Shown here: positions 40,534 through 49,450 of the stretch, piece after piece
Numbering within the stretch: position 1 is the first letter of the stretch
Layout of the letters: each line of letters opens with the position of its first letter
Assembly (NCBI RefSeq): GCF_028687635.1
Contig: NZ_JAQTZS010000004.1
Coordinates: 164,215-228,214 of the forward strand
Reading direction: 5' to 3'
DNA: 64,000 nucleotides
Source of the DNA: Malikia sp.
GTDB lineage: Bacteria > Pseudomonadota > Gammaproteobacteria > Burkholderiales > Burkholderiaceae_C
The notes under the pieces: generated by a model
Database searches by the model: none
What the model saw: only the letters and a program-made list of their open reading frames with translations
Told to the model about the DNA's origin: nothing
Program-made: the position numbers and the translations under genes

Positions 40534-43500
40534 TTGCAGTCCGCCTCTTTCACCATCGAGTTCCCAGAATCCCTGCCAGTGTCGGCGCGCCGCCACGAGA
40601 TCGAGGCCGCCATCGCCGGTCATCAGGTCGTCATCGTCTGCGGCGAGACCGGCTCGGGCAAGACCACCCAGCTGCCCAAGATCGCGCTGGCCATGGGGCG
40701 CGGCGGGCAGGCGCGGCGCCAGGCGCTCGCCAGCGCCGAGGGCCGGGCGGCGGCGGCGGCCAACGCTGCTGGCGATCGTCGCCCGGCGCGTGGACAGCGT
40801 GGGCAGCGGCCCCAGCTGATCGGCCACACCCAGCCGCGCCGGATCGCGGCCAGCTCGGTCGCGACCCGCATCGCCGAGGAGCTCAGGACCCAGATGGGCG
40901 AGGTGGTCGGCTACAAGGTGCGCTTCCACGACCGTCTCGGCAAGAACGCCTCGGTCAAGCTGATGACCGACGGCATCCTGCTGGCCGAGACCCAGACCGA
41001 TCCGCTGCTGCAGGCCTACGACACGCTGATCATCGACGAGGCGCACGAGCGCAGCCTCAACATCGACTTCCTGCTCGGCTACATCAAGCAGATCCTGCCC
41101 CGTCGACCCGACCTGAAGGTGATCGTGACCTCGGCCACGATCGACGCCGACCGCTTCGCGCGCCATTTCGAGTCCGCCAAGGGTCCGGCGCCGGTGATCA
41201 TGGTCTCGGGTCGGACCTTCCCCGTGGAGCAGCGCTACCGCCCGTTCGAGGACAGCCGCGACTACGGCCTCAACGAGGCGATCGCCGACGGGGTCGACGA
41301 GCTCTGGCGCGGCGGGGCGCTGGCCGGCGACATCCTGATCTTCCTGCCCGGCGAGCGCGAGATCCGCGAGGCGGCCGACCATCTGCGCAAGCATTTGAGC
41401 CACCAGCCGGTGCTGCGCAGCGCCGAGGTGCTGCCGCTGTTCGCGCGCCTGAGCGCGGCCGAGCAGGACCAGATCTTCAAGCCGCACGGCCAGCGCCGCA
41501 TCGTGCTGGCGACCAACGTGGCCGAGACCTCGCTGACCGTGCCGGGCATCCGCTACGTGATCGACGCCGGCACCGCGCGCGTCAAGCGCTACAGCCTGCG
41601 CAGCAAGGTCGAGCAGCTGCTGGTCGAGCCGATCAGTCAGGCGGCGGCGAATCAGCGCGCCGGCCGCTGCGGCCGGGTGGCCGACGGCATCTGCATCCGG
41701 CTCTACGACGAGGCCGACTTCAACGGGCGGCCGCGCTTCACCGATCCCGAGATATTGAGATCGTCGCTGGCCTCGGTGATCCTGCGCATGAAGTCGCTGC
41801 ACCTGGGTCATGTCGAGGACTTCCCGTTCCTGGAGGCACCGACCCGGCGTGCGATCACCGACGGCTACCAGCTGCTCAACGAGCTCGGCGCGGTCGACGA
41901 CCTCAACGAACTCACCACGCTGGGCGCCGAGCTGGCCAAGCTGCCGCTCGACCCGCGCGTGGGCCGCATGATCCTGGAGGCCAGGAGCCGCAACGCCCTC
42001 GACGAGGTGCTGATCATCGCCTCCGCGCTCAGCGTGCAGGACGTGCGCGAGCGCCCGCTCGAAGCCCAGGCCCAGGCCGACCAGGCGCACGCCAAGTTCG
42101 ACGACGAGAAGAGCGAGTTCACCAGCTACCTCAAGCTCTGGCATTGGATCGAGGAGGCGCGCGGCGGCAAGATGGCGGCCACCCACAAGCTGTCGAACCG
42201 CCAGTACGAGGCGCTGCTGCGGCAGAACTTCGTCAGCATGCGGCGCGTGCGCGAGTGGCGCGACATCCACAGCCAGCTCCACACCGTGGTGGCCGAGCAT
42301 GGCTGGAAGCTCAACAGCACGCCGGCCAGCTACGAGCAGCTGCACCTGTCGATGCTGTCGGGGTTGCTCGGCAACATCGGCTGCAAGCACGAAACCGAGG
42401 AGGTCTATCTGGGCGCGCGCGGCATCAAGTTCCACCGCCACCCGGGCGCGCACCTGAGCAAGCGGCCCGGGCGCTGGATCGTCTGCGCCGAACTGGTCGA
42501 GACCGCGCGCCTGTTCGGCCGTGGCATCGCCGCGATCGAGCCGCAATGGCTGGAGCAGGTCGGCGCCCATCTGCTGAAGAAACAGCTGCTCGACCCGCAC
42601 TGGGAGAAGAAGGCGGCCGAGGTCGTCGCCTACGAGCGCGCCACCCTCTACGGCCTGGTGGTCTACAGCCAGCGCCGTCTGAACTACGGCCGGGTCGATC
42701 CGGTCGGCGCGCGCGAGATCTTCATCCGCGAGGGCCTGGTCGGGCAGGAATGGGAGACGCGGCTGCCGTTCCTGGCCGCCAACCGCAAGCTGATCGCCCA
42801 GGTCGAGGAGCTCGAACACAAGTCGCGCCGCCAGGATGTGCTGGTCGATGACCCGCTGATCTTCGCCTTCTACGACGCGCAACTGCCACCCGAGGTCTGC
42901 AGCGGGCGCGAGCTCGAACTCTGGTACCGCGAGGCGTCCCGGGGCCAGCCGAAGCTGCTGCACCTCACGCGCGACGAGCTGATGCGGCACGAGGCCGCCG
43001 GCATCACGACCCAGGCCTTCCCCAAGCTGGTCAAGATCGGCGGCGTCGATTGCAGCGCGAGCTACCTGCACCAGCCTGGCGACCCCAAGGACGGCATCAC
43101 CGTCAGCCTGCCGCTGTTCGTGCTGAACCAGGTCAGCGAGGACCGTTGCGAGTGGCTGGTGCCCGGCATGCTCAAGGACAAGATCCAGGCCCTGCTGAAA
43201 AGCCTGCCGCAAAAGCCGCGCGCCCGGCTGGTGCCGCTGCCCGACAGCGCCGAGAAGCTGGCTGCCATCCTGAGCGCGCCTGAGCGCTGGGCGCAAGGAT
43301 CGCTGACCGATGCGCTGCTGAAGGAGGTCAAACGGATCACCAGCCTCGATGTCAAGCGCACCGACTTCAAGCTCGACATGCTGCAGTCGCACCAGTTCAT
43401 GAACCTGCGCGTGGTCGACGAGCATGGCCGCCAGCTCGGCCAGAGCCGCAACCTGCCGGCCCTGAAGGCCGAGCTCGGCGCCAAGGCGCGCGGCGCCTTC

Positions 43501-44511
43501 CAGGCGCTGGCCAAGCTCAAGGTGGCGGATCTGGGGGCGGGCGAGGCGGGCGCCAACGCTGCCAATGCCGAAAAAGCCGCAAAAGTCGCCGACAGGGCCG
43601 TCCCGCAGCCCAAGGCCGCTGGTCAAGGCCAGGCAGGTGCTGTGGCACAGCCGGCCACTGACGCCGCCCAGCGCCACACCGCCTGGACCTTCGGTGACTG
43701 GCCCGAGATCATGGAGATCCGCAAGGGCGGCCAGACCCTGATCGGCTTCCCGGCGCTGATCGATGCCGCAGACGCGGTCACGATCGAGGTCTTCGACGAG
43801 CCCGAGGTCGCGGCCAGGAAACACCGCGCCGGCCTGCGCCGCCTGTTCGCCTTGCAGATCCGCGACGCGCTCAAGTATCTGGAAAAGAACATCCCCGACT
43901 TGCAGAAGATGGCGGTGGCCTACATGGCCCTGGGCACGCAGGAGGAATTGCGCGAGCAGATCATCGGTGTCGCGATCGACCGCGCCTTCCTGCTCGATCC
44001 GTTGCCGGCCAACGCGGCCGACTTCAAGCGCCGTCTCGACGAAGGGCGTGGCCGGCTGACGCTGATCGCCAACGAGGTCGCGCGCCTGTGCGCCACCGTG
44101 CTGGTCGATTACGCGGCGGCGGCGCGCAAGCTGAAGGACTGCAAGTACGCGCCCGAGGCAGTGGCCGACGCCAGTCAGCAGCTGCAGCGCCTGATCTCCA
44201 AGCGCTTCCTGGCCGATTCGCCCTGGTTGCAGCTGCAGCATGTCCCGCGCTACCTCAAGGCCATCGTGCTGCGGCTGGACAAGTACCGCGCCGACCCCGC
44301 GCGCGATGCGTCACGCCTGGCCGAGATCCGGTCGCAAGAGCAGCGCTACTGGCGCCTGGTCGCCGAGCGCAAGGGGGTGCAGGACGAGCGCATGAACGAG
44401 CTGCGCTGGCTGTTGGAGGAATTGCGCGTGAGCTTCTTTGCCCAGGAGCTGCGCACGCCCCAGCCCGTCAGCGTCAAGCGGCTGGAGAAGGTCTGGGCCC
44501 AGCTGGGCTGA
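40534..44511 (+). CDS. hrpA: ATP-dependent RNA helicase HrpA
   Basis: A 1325-residue DEAH-box helicase of normal HrpA length. Walker A GETGSGKTT is at residues 37-45, LIIDEAHERS at 165-174, and VTSATIDADRF and NQRAGRCGRV follow, then the HA2/OB and long DUF3418 C-terminal regions. HrpA rescues stalled ribosomes in Escherichia coli. No ATG fits; TTG 40534 has GGAAG nine bases before it. Between Walker A and motif Ia (residues 58-94) lies a low-complexity Ala/Arg/Gly-rich insert not seen in Escherichia coli HrpA, although the frame stays open and homology resumes at LIGHTQPRR. Its last 38 bp overlap cysQ on the other strand. Confidence 0.95.
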   Translation: MQSASFTIEFPESLPVSARRHEIEAAIAGHQVVIVCGETGSGKTTQLPKIALAMGRGGQARRQALASAEGRAAAAANAAGDRRPARGQRGQRPQLIGHTQPRRIAASSVATRIAEELRTQMGEVVGYKVRFHDRLGKNASVKLMTDGILLAETQTDPLLQAYDTLIIDEAHERSLNIDFLLGYIKQILPRRPDLKVIVTSATIDADRFARHFESAKGPAPVIMVSGRTFPVEQRYRPFEDSRDYGLNEAIADGVDELWRGGALAGDILIFLPGEREIREAADHLRKHLSHQPVLRSAEVLPLFARLSAAEQDQIFKPHGQRRIVLATNVAETSLTVPGIRYVIDAGTARVKRYSLRSKVEQLLVEPISQAAANQRAGRCGRVADGICIRLYDEADFNGRPRFTDPEILRSSLASVILRMKSLHLGHVEDFPFLEAPTRRAITDGYQLLNELGAVDDLNELTTLGAELAKLPLDPRVGRMILEARSRNALDEVLIIASALSVQDVRERPLEAQAQADQAHAKFDDEKSEFTSYLKLWHWIEEARGGKMAATHKLSNRQYEALLRQNFVSMRRVREWRDIHSQLHTVVAEHGWKLNSTPASYEQLHLSMLSGLLGNIGCKHETEEVYLGARGIKFHRHPGAHLSKRPGRWIVCAELVETARLFGRGIAAIEPQWLEQVGAHLLKKQLLDPHWEKKAAEVVAYERATLYGLVVYSQRRLNYGRVDPVGAREIFIREGLVGQEWETRLPFLAANRKLIAQVEELEHKSRRQDVLVDDPLIFAFYDAQLPPEVCSGRELELWYREASRGQPKLLHLTRDELMRHEAAGITTQAFPKLVKIGGVDCSASYLHQPGDPKDGITVSLPLFVLNQVSEDRCEWLVPGMLKDKIQALLKSLPQKPRARLVPLPDSAEKLAAILSAPERWAQGSLTDALLKEVKRITSLDVKRTDFKLDMLQSHQFMNLRVVDEHGRQLGQSRNLPALKAELGAKARGAFQALAKLKVADLGAGEAGANAANAEKAAKVADRAVPQPKAAGQGQAGAVAQPATDAAQRHTAWTFGDWPEIMEIRKGGQTLIGFPALIDAADAVTIEVFDEPEVAARKHRAGLRRLFALQIRDALKYLEKNIPDLQKMAVAYMALGTQEELREQIIGVAIDRAFLLDPLPANAADFKRRLDEGRGRLTLIANEVARLCATVLVDYAAAARKLKDCKYAPEAVADASQQLQRLISKRFLADSPWLQLQHVPRYLKAIVLRLDKYRADPARDASRLAEIRSQEQRYWRLVAERKGVQDERMNELRWLLEELRVSFFAQELRTPQPVSVKRLEKVWAQLG

Positions 44512-45328
44512 TCGCCCGGCCCCAGGCCGCGAAGTTCGGGTTTTCGAAGCCCGGCTTGCCGTGGCGCAGCGGCTGGCCCTGCAGGTCCTCGACCCGGCCG
44601 CCAGCGGCTTCCAGTACCGCCTGGCCAGCCGCGATGTCCCACTCCATCGTGCGGCCCAGGCGCGGGTAGAGGTCGGCCTCGCCAGCGGCCAGCAGGCAGA
44701 GCTTGAGCGAGGAGCCCGCGTGGATGATCCGGGCCACGCGCTGCTGGCCCGCCAGGTAGGCGTTCAGCGCCGCCTGGTCGCCATGCGAGCGGCTGGCCAG
44801 CACGGTCAGGCCCTCGGCCGGTTGCGCCCGGCATGAGATCGCTTGCCGCGTGCTGGCATCGTCCCCGGCCTGGGTGAAGGCACCCAGGCCCGCCGCGCCC
44901 GCGTAGAGCTGACCCAAGGCTGGTGCCAGCACCACGCCCAGCACCGGCCGGCCGTGCTCGATCAGCGCCACGTTGACGGTGAACTCGCCATTGCGCTGGA
45001 TGAACTCGCGCGTGCCGTCGAGCGGGTCGACCAGCCAGAAGCGCGGGCCGAGCTCGCTGGCCGCTGGCGCCTGTCCGGCCGCCGCGGCTTCCTCGGCCAC
45101 CACCGCAACGCCCGGCAGCAGGGCAAGCAGCACCGGCGTGATCAGCGCCTCTGCAAGCTGGTCGGCCTCGGTCACGGGCGAGGCGTCATCCTTGGCTGCG
45201 ACGGCGAAGTCGCGCGCATACACCGCCATGACGAGGCGGCCGGCTTCCAGCACCACGGTTGCGACCGATTCGAGCAGTTCGCCGAACCCGGGCCGGGCTG
45301 GCGGATCAGCTGTGTTCTGGCTTGTCAT
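44474..45328 (-). CDS. cysQ: 3'(2'),5'-bisphosphate nucleotidase CysQ-like
   Basis: A 284-residue inositol-monophosphatase-superfamily protein removing the 3' phosphate of PAP formed in sulfate assimilation. Metal sites are visible in KDDASPVTEADQLA, VVAEEAA and FWLVDPLDGTREFIQRNGEF, and the C-terminal MEWDIAAGQAVLEAAGG completes the site. The open frame extends far upstream, but that part is only the reverse frame of galE; ATG 45328 gives the family N-terminus. It overlaps the 3' end of hrpA by 38 bp tail-to-tail and lies 23 bp downstream of galE on the same strand. Confidence 0.92.
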   Translation of the reverse strand: MTSQNTADPPARPGFGELLESVATVVLEAGRLVMAVYARDFAVAAKDDASPVTEADQLAEALITPVLLALLPGVAVVAEEAAAAGQAPAASELGPRFWLVDPLDGTREFIQRNGEFTVNVALIEHGRPVLGVVLAPALGQLYAGAAGLGAFTQAGDDASTRQAISCRAQPAEGLTVLASRSHGDQAALNAYLAGQQRVARIIHAGSSLKLCLLAAGEADLYPRLGRTMEWDIAAGQAVLEAAGGRVEDLQGQPLRHGKPGFENPNFAAWGRAISPAGPRPSPAA

Positions 45329-45351
45329 GCCGGTTGACCAGTGCCGCCGCT

Positions 45352-46392
45352 TCAGGCGGCGTAGCCATTCGGGTTGCCCAGTTGCCAGCGCCAGGCGTCG
45401 CGCATCATCTGGTCCAGCCCACGCCCGGCCCGCCAGCCCAGCTCGCGCGCCGCCTTGGCGGGGTCGGCCCAGCATTCGGCGATGTCGCCCGGGCGGCGCG
45501 GCGCGATCCGGAACGGCACCGGTCGGCCCGAGGCCTGCTCGAAGGCACGCACCATCTCGAGCACGCTGTAGCCCTGGCCGGTGCCCAGGTTCCAGGTCCG
45601 CACGCCGCCCTCGGTCGCCAAGGCCCGCAGCGCCTTGAGGTGGCCATCGGCCAGATCGACCACATGGATGTAGTCGCGCACGCCGGTGCCGTCGGGCGTC
45701 GGGTAGTCGTCGCCGAACACCGCGAGTTCCTTCAACTTGCCGACCGCGACCTGGGCCACATAGGGCAGCAGGTTGTTCGGGATGCCGTTGGGGTCCTCGC
45801 CGATCAGGCCGCTCTCGTGGGCGCCGACCGGGTTGAAGTAGCGCAGCAGCGCGATCGCCCAGCGTGGCTCCGACCGGGCCAGGTCGCGCAGCAGCTCCTC
45901 GACCATCAGCTTGGAGCGGCCGTAGGGGTTGGTGGGGACGCCGGTCGGCTGTTGCTCGCTGATCGGCATCACGGTCGGCTCGCCATAGACGGTGGCCGAG
46001 CTGCTGAACACCAGCCGATACACGCCGGCTGCCGCCATGGCCTGGCACAGCGTCACGGTGCCGGCCACGTTGTTCTCGTAGTAGGCCAGCGGCTCGCGCA
46101 CGCTCTCGCCCACGGCCTTGAGGCCGGCGAAATGCAGCACCGCGCTGATCTGCTGCTCGGCAAACAGGCGGTCGAGCAACGCGCGGTCGCGGATGTCGCC
46201 CTGCACGAATCGCGGCTGGCGGCCGGCGATCTCGGTGACGCGGCGCAGCGACTCGGCCGAGCTGTTGCACAGGTTGTCGAGCACCACCACCTCGTGGCCG
46301 GCCTGCAGCAGCGCCAGCGTGGTGTGCGATCCGATGTAGCCGGCGCCGCCGGTGACGAGTATCTGGCCTGGGTTGTGTGGAATCGGGTTCAT
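45352..46392 (-). CDS. galE: UDP-glucose 4-epimerase
   Basis: A 346-residue SDR-extended epimerase interconverting UDP-glucose and UDP-galactose (or the GlcNAc pair). It begins [14 protein letters not shown], has the NNVAGT region and [10 protein letters not shown] with the catalytic serine, and the [10 protein letters not shown] motif (Tyr-x-x-x-Lys). ATG 46392 matches the family N-terminus; upstream ATGs add an unrelated leader. It is probably co-transcribed with cysQ. It supplies sugar nucleotides for surface polysaccharide. Confidence 0.95.
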   Translation of the reverse strand: MNPIPHNPGQILVTGGAGYIGSHTTLALLQAGHEVVVLDNLCNSSAESLRRVTEIAGRQPRFVQGDIRDRALLDRLFAEQQISAVLHFAGLKAVGESVREPLAYYENNVAGTVTLCQAMAAAGVYRLVFSSSATVYGEPTVMPISEQQPTGVPTNPYGRSKLMVEELLRDLARSEPRWAIALLRYFNPVGAHESGLIGEDPNGIPNNLLPYVAQVAVGKLKELAVFGDDYPTPDGTGVRDYIHVVDLADGHLKALRALATEGGVRTWNLGTGQGYSVLEMVRAFEQASGRPVPFRIAPRRPGDIAECWADPAKAARELGWRAGRGLDQMMRDAWRWQLGNPNGYAA

Positions 46393-46451
46393 GGCGGGAT
46401 TATCGCCCGTCATTCTGACTGGAAGTGGGCGTGGCGTCGGCATGCCACCGA

Positions 46452-47318
46452 TCAAGCCGGATTTTTCTTGCGCATCTGGCCGGCAGACCAGGCGCTGCCC
46501 ATGGCGGCCGTGATCACGCAGGCCACGGCCAGCAGCTGGACGGGCGAGAGCCGCTCGGACAGGATGAGCCAGCCCGCCATGGCCCCCACCGCTGGTTCCA
46601 TGCTCAGCAGCATGCTGAACACCGGCTTGGGCAGACGGCCCAGTGCGTAGACTTCGAGCGTGTAGGGGATGGCGCTGGCCAGCAGGCCCACGCCCAGGCC
46701 CTGCAGCAGCAGGCTGGCATCCAGCAGGGCGGGACCAGCCTGCAGGATTCCGACCGGCGCGACGACCAGCGCCGCGATGGCCAGACCCATGGGCGCCGCC
46801 ATCTGGCCGTGGCGCCTAGCCGCTCGCTGACCATAAATGATGTAGCCGGCCCAGCACAGTCCACCCGAGAGCGCGTAGGCCACGCCCACCGGGTCCAGTG
46901 CGGCCGCCTGTTCCAGCCCAGGCAGGGGCAGCAGCAGGCCCAGGCCTGCCAGTGCCAGCGCGATCCAGCACCAGTCGCTGGGCTTGCGCGCCCCCCAGAG
47001 TGCGACCGCCAGCGGTCCCGAGAACTCGATGGCGATCGCCAGGCTCAGCGGTATGGTCGCCAGCGAGCAGTAGAACAGCAGGTTCATCAGACCGAGCGCG
47101 GCGCCGAACAGGCCCAGCATGGGCAGATCGGTCCGAGTCCAGCGCCTGCGCCAGGGCCGCATCAGTGCCGCCATCAGCAGCGCCGCGAAGAACAGGCGGT
47201 AGGCGGTGGCGCCGGCAGGTCCGAGCGGCGGGAACAGTCCCTTGGCGAAGGATGTGCCCACGCAAAGCGAAATCAGTGAGCCCGTCAGGGCCGCGACGGG
47301 ACGCAGGGGGAAACTCAA
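46452..47318 (-). CDS. EamA family exporter (RhtA-like)
   Basis: About 288 residues with ten hydrophobic segments of the drug/metabolite transporter superfamily. It resembles RhtA, the threonine/homoserine exporter, with [18 protein letters not shown] and [20 protein letters not shown] as typical segments. The start is uncertain: TTG 47318 gives [20 protein letters not shown], which matches the usual N-terminus. The ATG at 47465 adds 49 Arg/Pro-rich residues that look non-native. It is divergent from the Rrf2 regulator and 59 bp upstream of galE. Confidence 0.83.
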   Translation of the reverse strand: MSFPLRPVAALTGSLISLCVGTSFAKGLFPPLGPAGATAYRLFFAALLMAALMRPWRRRWTRTDLPMLGLFGAALGLMNLLFYCSLATIPLSLAIAIEFSGPLAVALWGARKPSDWCWIALALAGLGLLLPLPGLEQAAALDPVGVAYALSGGLCWAGYIIYGQRAARRHGQMAAPMGLAIAALVVAPVGILQAGPALLDASLLLQGLGVGLLASAIPYTLEVYALGRLPKPVFSMLLSMEPAVGAMAGWLILSERLSPVQLLAVACVITAAMGSAWSAGQMRKKNPA

Positions 47319-47496
47319 TTCAGGCTTTCGGGGGGAAGGTGGGGACGCAGGACGCCAGATCGGCCTGGCGCGAGCTGCAATGCCGCAAGAGCATAAACGC
47401 AGTCCGGCGCTGGCTGGCACCGGGCCTGGCCCAGGCGCAGCGGTGCGTCGCACCGGTTGCTTCATGGGGGCAATGATCAGCGATTTCTAAAAATCC

Positions 47497-47521
47497 CCCA
47501 ATTTGTCTAGGACAAAGTGGG
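47497..47521. promoter_or_regulatory. 25-bp inverted repeat upstream of the Rrf2 gene, candidate operator
   Basis: Arms CCCAATTTGTC and GACAAAGTGGG are separated by TAG and pair at 10 of 11 positions. The repeat ends 49 bp before the Rrf2 start, in an AT-rich stretch between two divergent genes. Rrf2 proteins bind dyads of about this size, so autoregulation is the natural reading. Confidence 0.6.
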
Positions 47522-47570
47522 TTTTGTGAGGGAAAATAGGCCCCAGTCCATATACGAGCAGGGTTGAATC

Positions 47571-48089
47571 ATGATCTCCAGAAAAGTTATCAAGGCTGTG
47601 GAAGCCGCCGTTCTGGTGGCTTCGCGTACGCCCGGCAAGCCGGTGACCGTCAAGGAAATGTCCGACACGCTGGGCATGTCCGTCGGCTATCTGGAAGTGC
47701 TGGTGCGCGATCTGCGCGAGCATGGCTTGCTGGTGGCCCATCGTGGCCCGGGTGGCGGCTACCAATTCAACGCCGCCCTGTTTCGTGATCCGCGTGGCGT
47801 CAGCCTGTGGGATGTCGTCCGGATCTACCAGGAGCCGGAAGACGCCGATCCTGCCCCGCGCCCGTCCGATGCCTTCGCCGGGGTGGAGGCCGCGCTGCAC
47901 GACAGCTTCCGGCGTGCCTGCCAGGCCGTGAGCCTGCTGGAGGTGGCGTCCTCCATCGACCTGGCCAGTCCCAGGCCGACAGTGGCCGAAGGACCGTTCA
48001 AGCTCAAGCCGTTGCCGCGCCCCATGCTGCCGCACGGCGTGAGCTCGGTCTTCCAGTGGGCCAGGGCTGCCGTGCCAGAGCCGGCCTGA
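47571..48089 (+). CDS. Rrf2 family transcriptional regulator
   Basis: A 172-residue protein with the Rrf2 winged helix: SRKVIKAVEAAVLVA, then VTVKEMSDTLGMSVGYLEVLVRDL and HRGPGGGYQFN. The three cysteines that hold the Fe-S cluster in IscR and NsrR are missing; the only cysteine is in RRACQAV. It is therefore probably not a classical Fe-S sensor. The C-terminal 50 residues are Pro-rich. An inverted repeat lies in its promoter. The signal is unknown. Its neighbours are an EamA exporter (divergent) and a cytochrome c lipoprotein (convergent). Confidence 0.9.
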   Translation: MISRKVIKAVEAAVLVASRTPGKPVTVKEMSDTLGMSVGYLEVLVRDLREHGLLVAHRGPGGGYQFNAALFRDPRGVSLWDVVRIYQEPEDADPAPRPSDAFAGVEAALHDSFRRACQAVSLLEVASSIDLASPRPTVAEGPFKLKPLPRPMLPHGVSSVFQWARAAVPEPA

Positions 48090-48104
48090 GCCTCGGGCCT
48101 GGCC

Positions 48105-48578
48105 TCAGGGGGCTGGCCGGCCCGGACCCTGCCTGCCGTCGGCGCGCGCCGACAGGTAGGCGTAGAGGTCCATGACATGGGCGTTGACGGCGGGCTCTTC
48201 CTGCCAGGCCGGCATGGCCAAGGTGGCCTCGCGGCGTTGCACCGCCTGCTCCAGCCAGGACTCGCGCGACTGCCCCGGCGGCAGCGTCCAGTCGTAGCGC
48301 TGCAGCACCAGCCCGACGAAGCGGCGCGGTCCCATGGTGTGGACCAGGGGCAGCAGGTTGGGCGCCTCGGCCGCGCCGGTTCCAGCCGGGCCGTGACAGC
48401 TCGCGCAGCGGTCCTGGTAGACCCGCCAGCCGGTGTAGACGGATCCCGGTGGCTGGAACAGCCGCGCCAATTCGCGCGCGGGCCGGGTATTGCTGATTTC
48501 GAGCGCGCAGCCCTGCAGCAGCATCGCGCCAGCGAGCGCCAACCCCCATTTACCCCATTTGCCGAACTCGGTTCTCAT
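48105..48578 (-). CDS. cytochrome c lipoprotein
   Basis: A 157-residue exported protein with lipobox MLLQGC (Cys near residue 24) and one haem-binding CASCHGPAGTG motif near residues 58-62. A methionine ligand lies probably in TLAMPAWQEE, typical of small class I cytochromes c. It is presumably anchored to a membrane by lipid and moves electrons in the periplasm. No oxidase or dehydrogenase gene is adjacent, so its partner is unknown. It is convergent with the Rrf2 gene with 15 bp between stops. Confidence 0.88.
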   Translation of the reverse strand: MRTEFGKWGKWGLALAGAMLLQGCALEISNTRPARELARLFQPPGSVYTGWRVYQDRCASCHGPAGTGAAEAPNLLPLVHTMGPRRFVGLVLQRYDWTLPPGQSRESWLEQAVQRREATLAMPAWQEEPAVNAHVMDLYAYLSARADGRQGPGRPAP

Positions 48579-48652
48579 TCAGGCCCTCCTCGCAGGCGTT
48601 CCGTCGTTTTTGGTCCAGGTCATTCTGCACCCAAGCGCCGTCCGGCCACAAG

Positions 48653-48688
48653 CAAAAAGAAAACCCCGCTCCTGTGAGGAAGCGGGGT
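48653..48688 (-). terminator. intrinsic terminator of the phasin gene
   Basis: On the minus strand ACCCCGCT pairs with AGCGGGGT round a ten-base loop and is followed by TTTTCTTTTT-type sequence, 63 bp after the phasin stop. Confidence 0.85.
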
Positions 48689-48751
48689 CGGGGCTGTCGT
48701 CCTGATCCAGCGGCTTCGGGGCTACCCGTCACCGCTTGGCAGGCCGGGAGC

Positions 48752-49288
48752 TCAGGCGTTCTTGCCGCCCTTGGCCGCAGCGCCGGTCATGGCGTTGAAG
48801 CTGGACTGGGCCTGCGAGGTGGCCTGGGTCACGGTCTTCTGCATGGTTTCCATGGCGCTGGTGGCAGCGGACATGGCGTTCTTCATCGCGGCGATCATGG
48901 GCTCGGTGCCAGCCGGAGCCGACTTGGTCATGTTCTCGAAGGCAGCCATGAAGGGCTGTTGGCCGGCGCCGCCGAAGCCCTGCGCGAACTTGCCGAGGTT
49001 GACGTCGGAGGCGGTGCTCGAAACGATCTCGACCAGCTTCTGGCTGTACGACATGGTGCGCTCGGTGACCGACTTGAGCACCGAAGCCTGCAGGTCCATC
49101 AGTTCCTGCGGGTTCTTGGCGCTGGTCATGGCCTGTGCCAGCTTGGAGGCGTCGTCAACGGCGGCCTCGGCGGTCTTCAGGTTCAGTTCGACCAGCTTCT
49201 TGACGCTCTCGGGAGCGGCCGGATTGCTGGCGAGCATCTGTTCGATGTTGGTCTTGTAGCTGGAGAAGAGTTGTTCGGTGTTGATCAT
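48752..49288 (-). CDS. phasin family protein (PHA granule-associated)
   Basis: A 178-residue, mostly helical, cysteine-free protein of the phasin_2 type, starting NTEQLFSSYKTNIEQML and containing VELNLKTAEAAVDDASKLAQ with an Ala/Met/Thr-rich C-terminal half. Phasins coat polyhydroxyalkanoate granules and control their size and number. It is a single-gene unit with its own terminator. A 17-bp perfect palindrome typical of PhaR targets lies 40 bp upstream. It implies that the organism makes PHA, though no synthase gene is in this window. Confidence 0.92.
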   Translation of the reverse strand: MINTEQLFSSYKTNIEQMLASNPAAPESVKKLVELNLKTAEAAVDDASKLAQAMTSAKNPQELMDLQASVLKSVTERTMSYSQKLVEIVSSTASDVNLGKFAQGFGGAGQQPFMAAFENMTKSAPAGTEPMIAAMKNAMSAATSAMETMQKTVTQATSQAQSSFNAMTGAAAKGGKNA

Positions 49289-49327
49289 GGCTTGGGCCTC
49301 GGTATCGGTTATCAGGGTAAAACTTTA

Positions 49328-49344
49328 ATGTTGCACTGCAACAT
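49328..49344. promoter_or_regulatory. palindrome upstream of phasin, candidate PhaR operator
   Basis: ATGTTGCACTGCAACAT is a perfect palindrome (eight-base arms, one-base centre) with the TGCA-rich character of PhaR repressor sites in PHA-producing betaproteobacteria. It lies 40 bp upstream of the phasin start, inside the expected promoter. Confidence 0.65.
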
Positions 49345-49450
49345 GGCTTCATTCTAAGCCTCCCGCGCGGGCCTTGCCAAGCGTTTCTGTTGCGGTCGGG
49401 AGATTTATTTGCGCTGTACCGCCAGGGCCCGTGCCGAAGCCGCCTTGCCT

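Noticed and set aside
40492..44241. A 1249-codon minus-strand open frame opposite hrpA
   Set aside because: Shadow of hrpA; composition is that of reversed GC-rich codons and the real helicase motifs are on the plus strand.
44474..46270. A 598-codon cysQ with a long N-terminal extension
   Set aside because: The added part is the alternative frame of galE and Arg-rich; ATG 45328 gives the normal CysQ length.
46452..47465. Long form of the EamA exporter starting at 47465
   Set aside because: The extra 49 residues are Arg/Pro-rich with no membrane helix and reach into the Rrf2 promoter region; the family N-terminus begins at about 47318.
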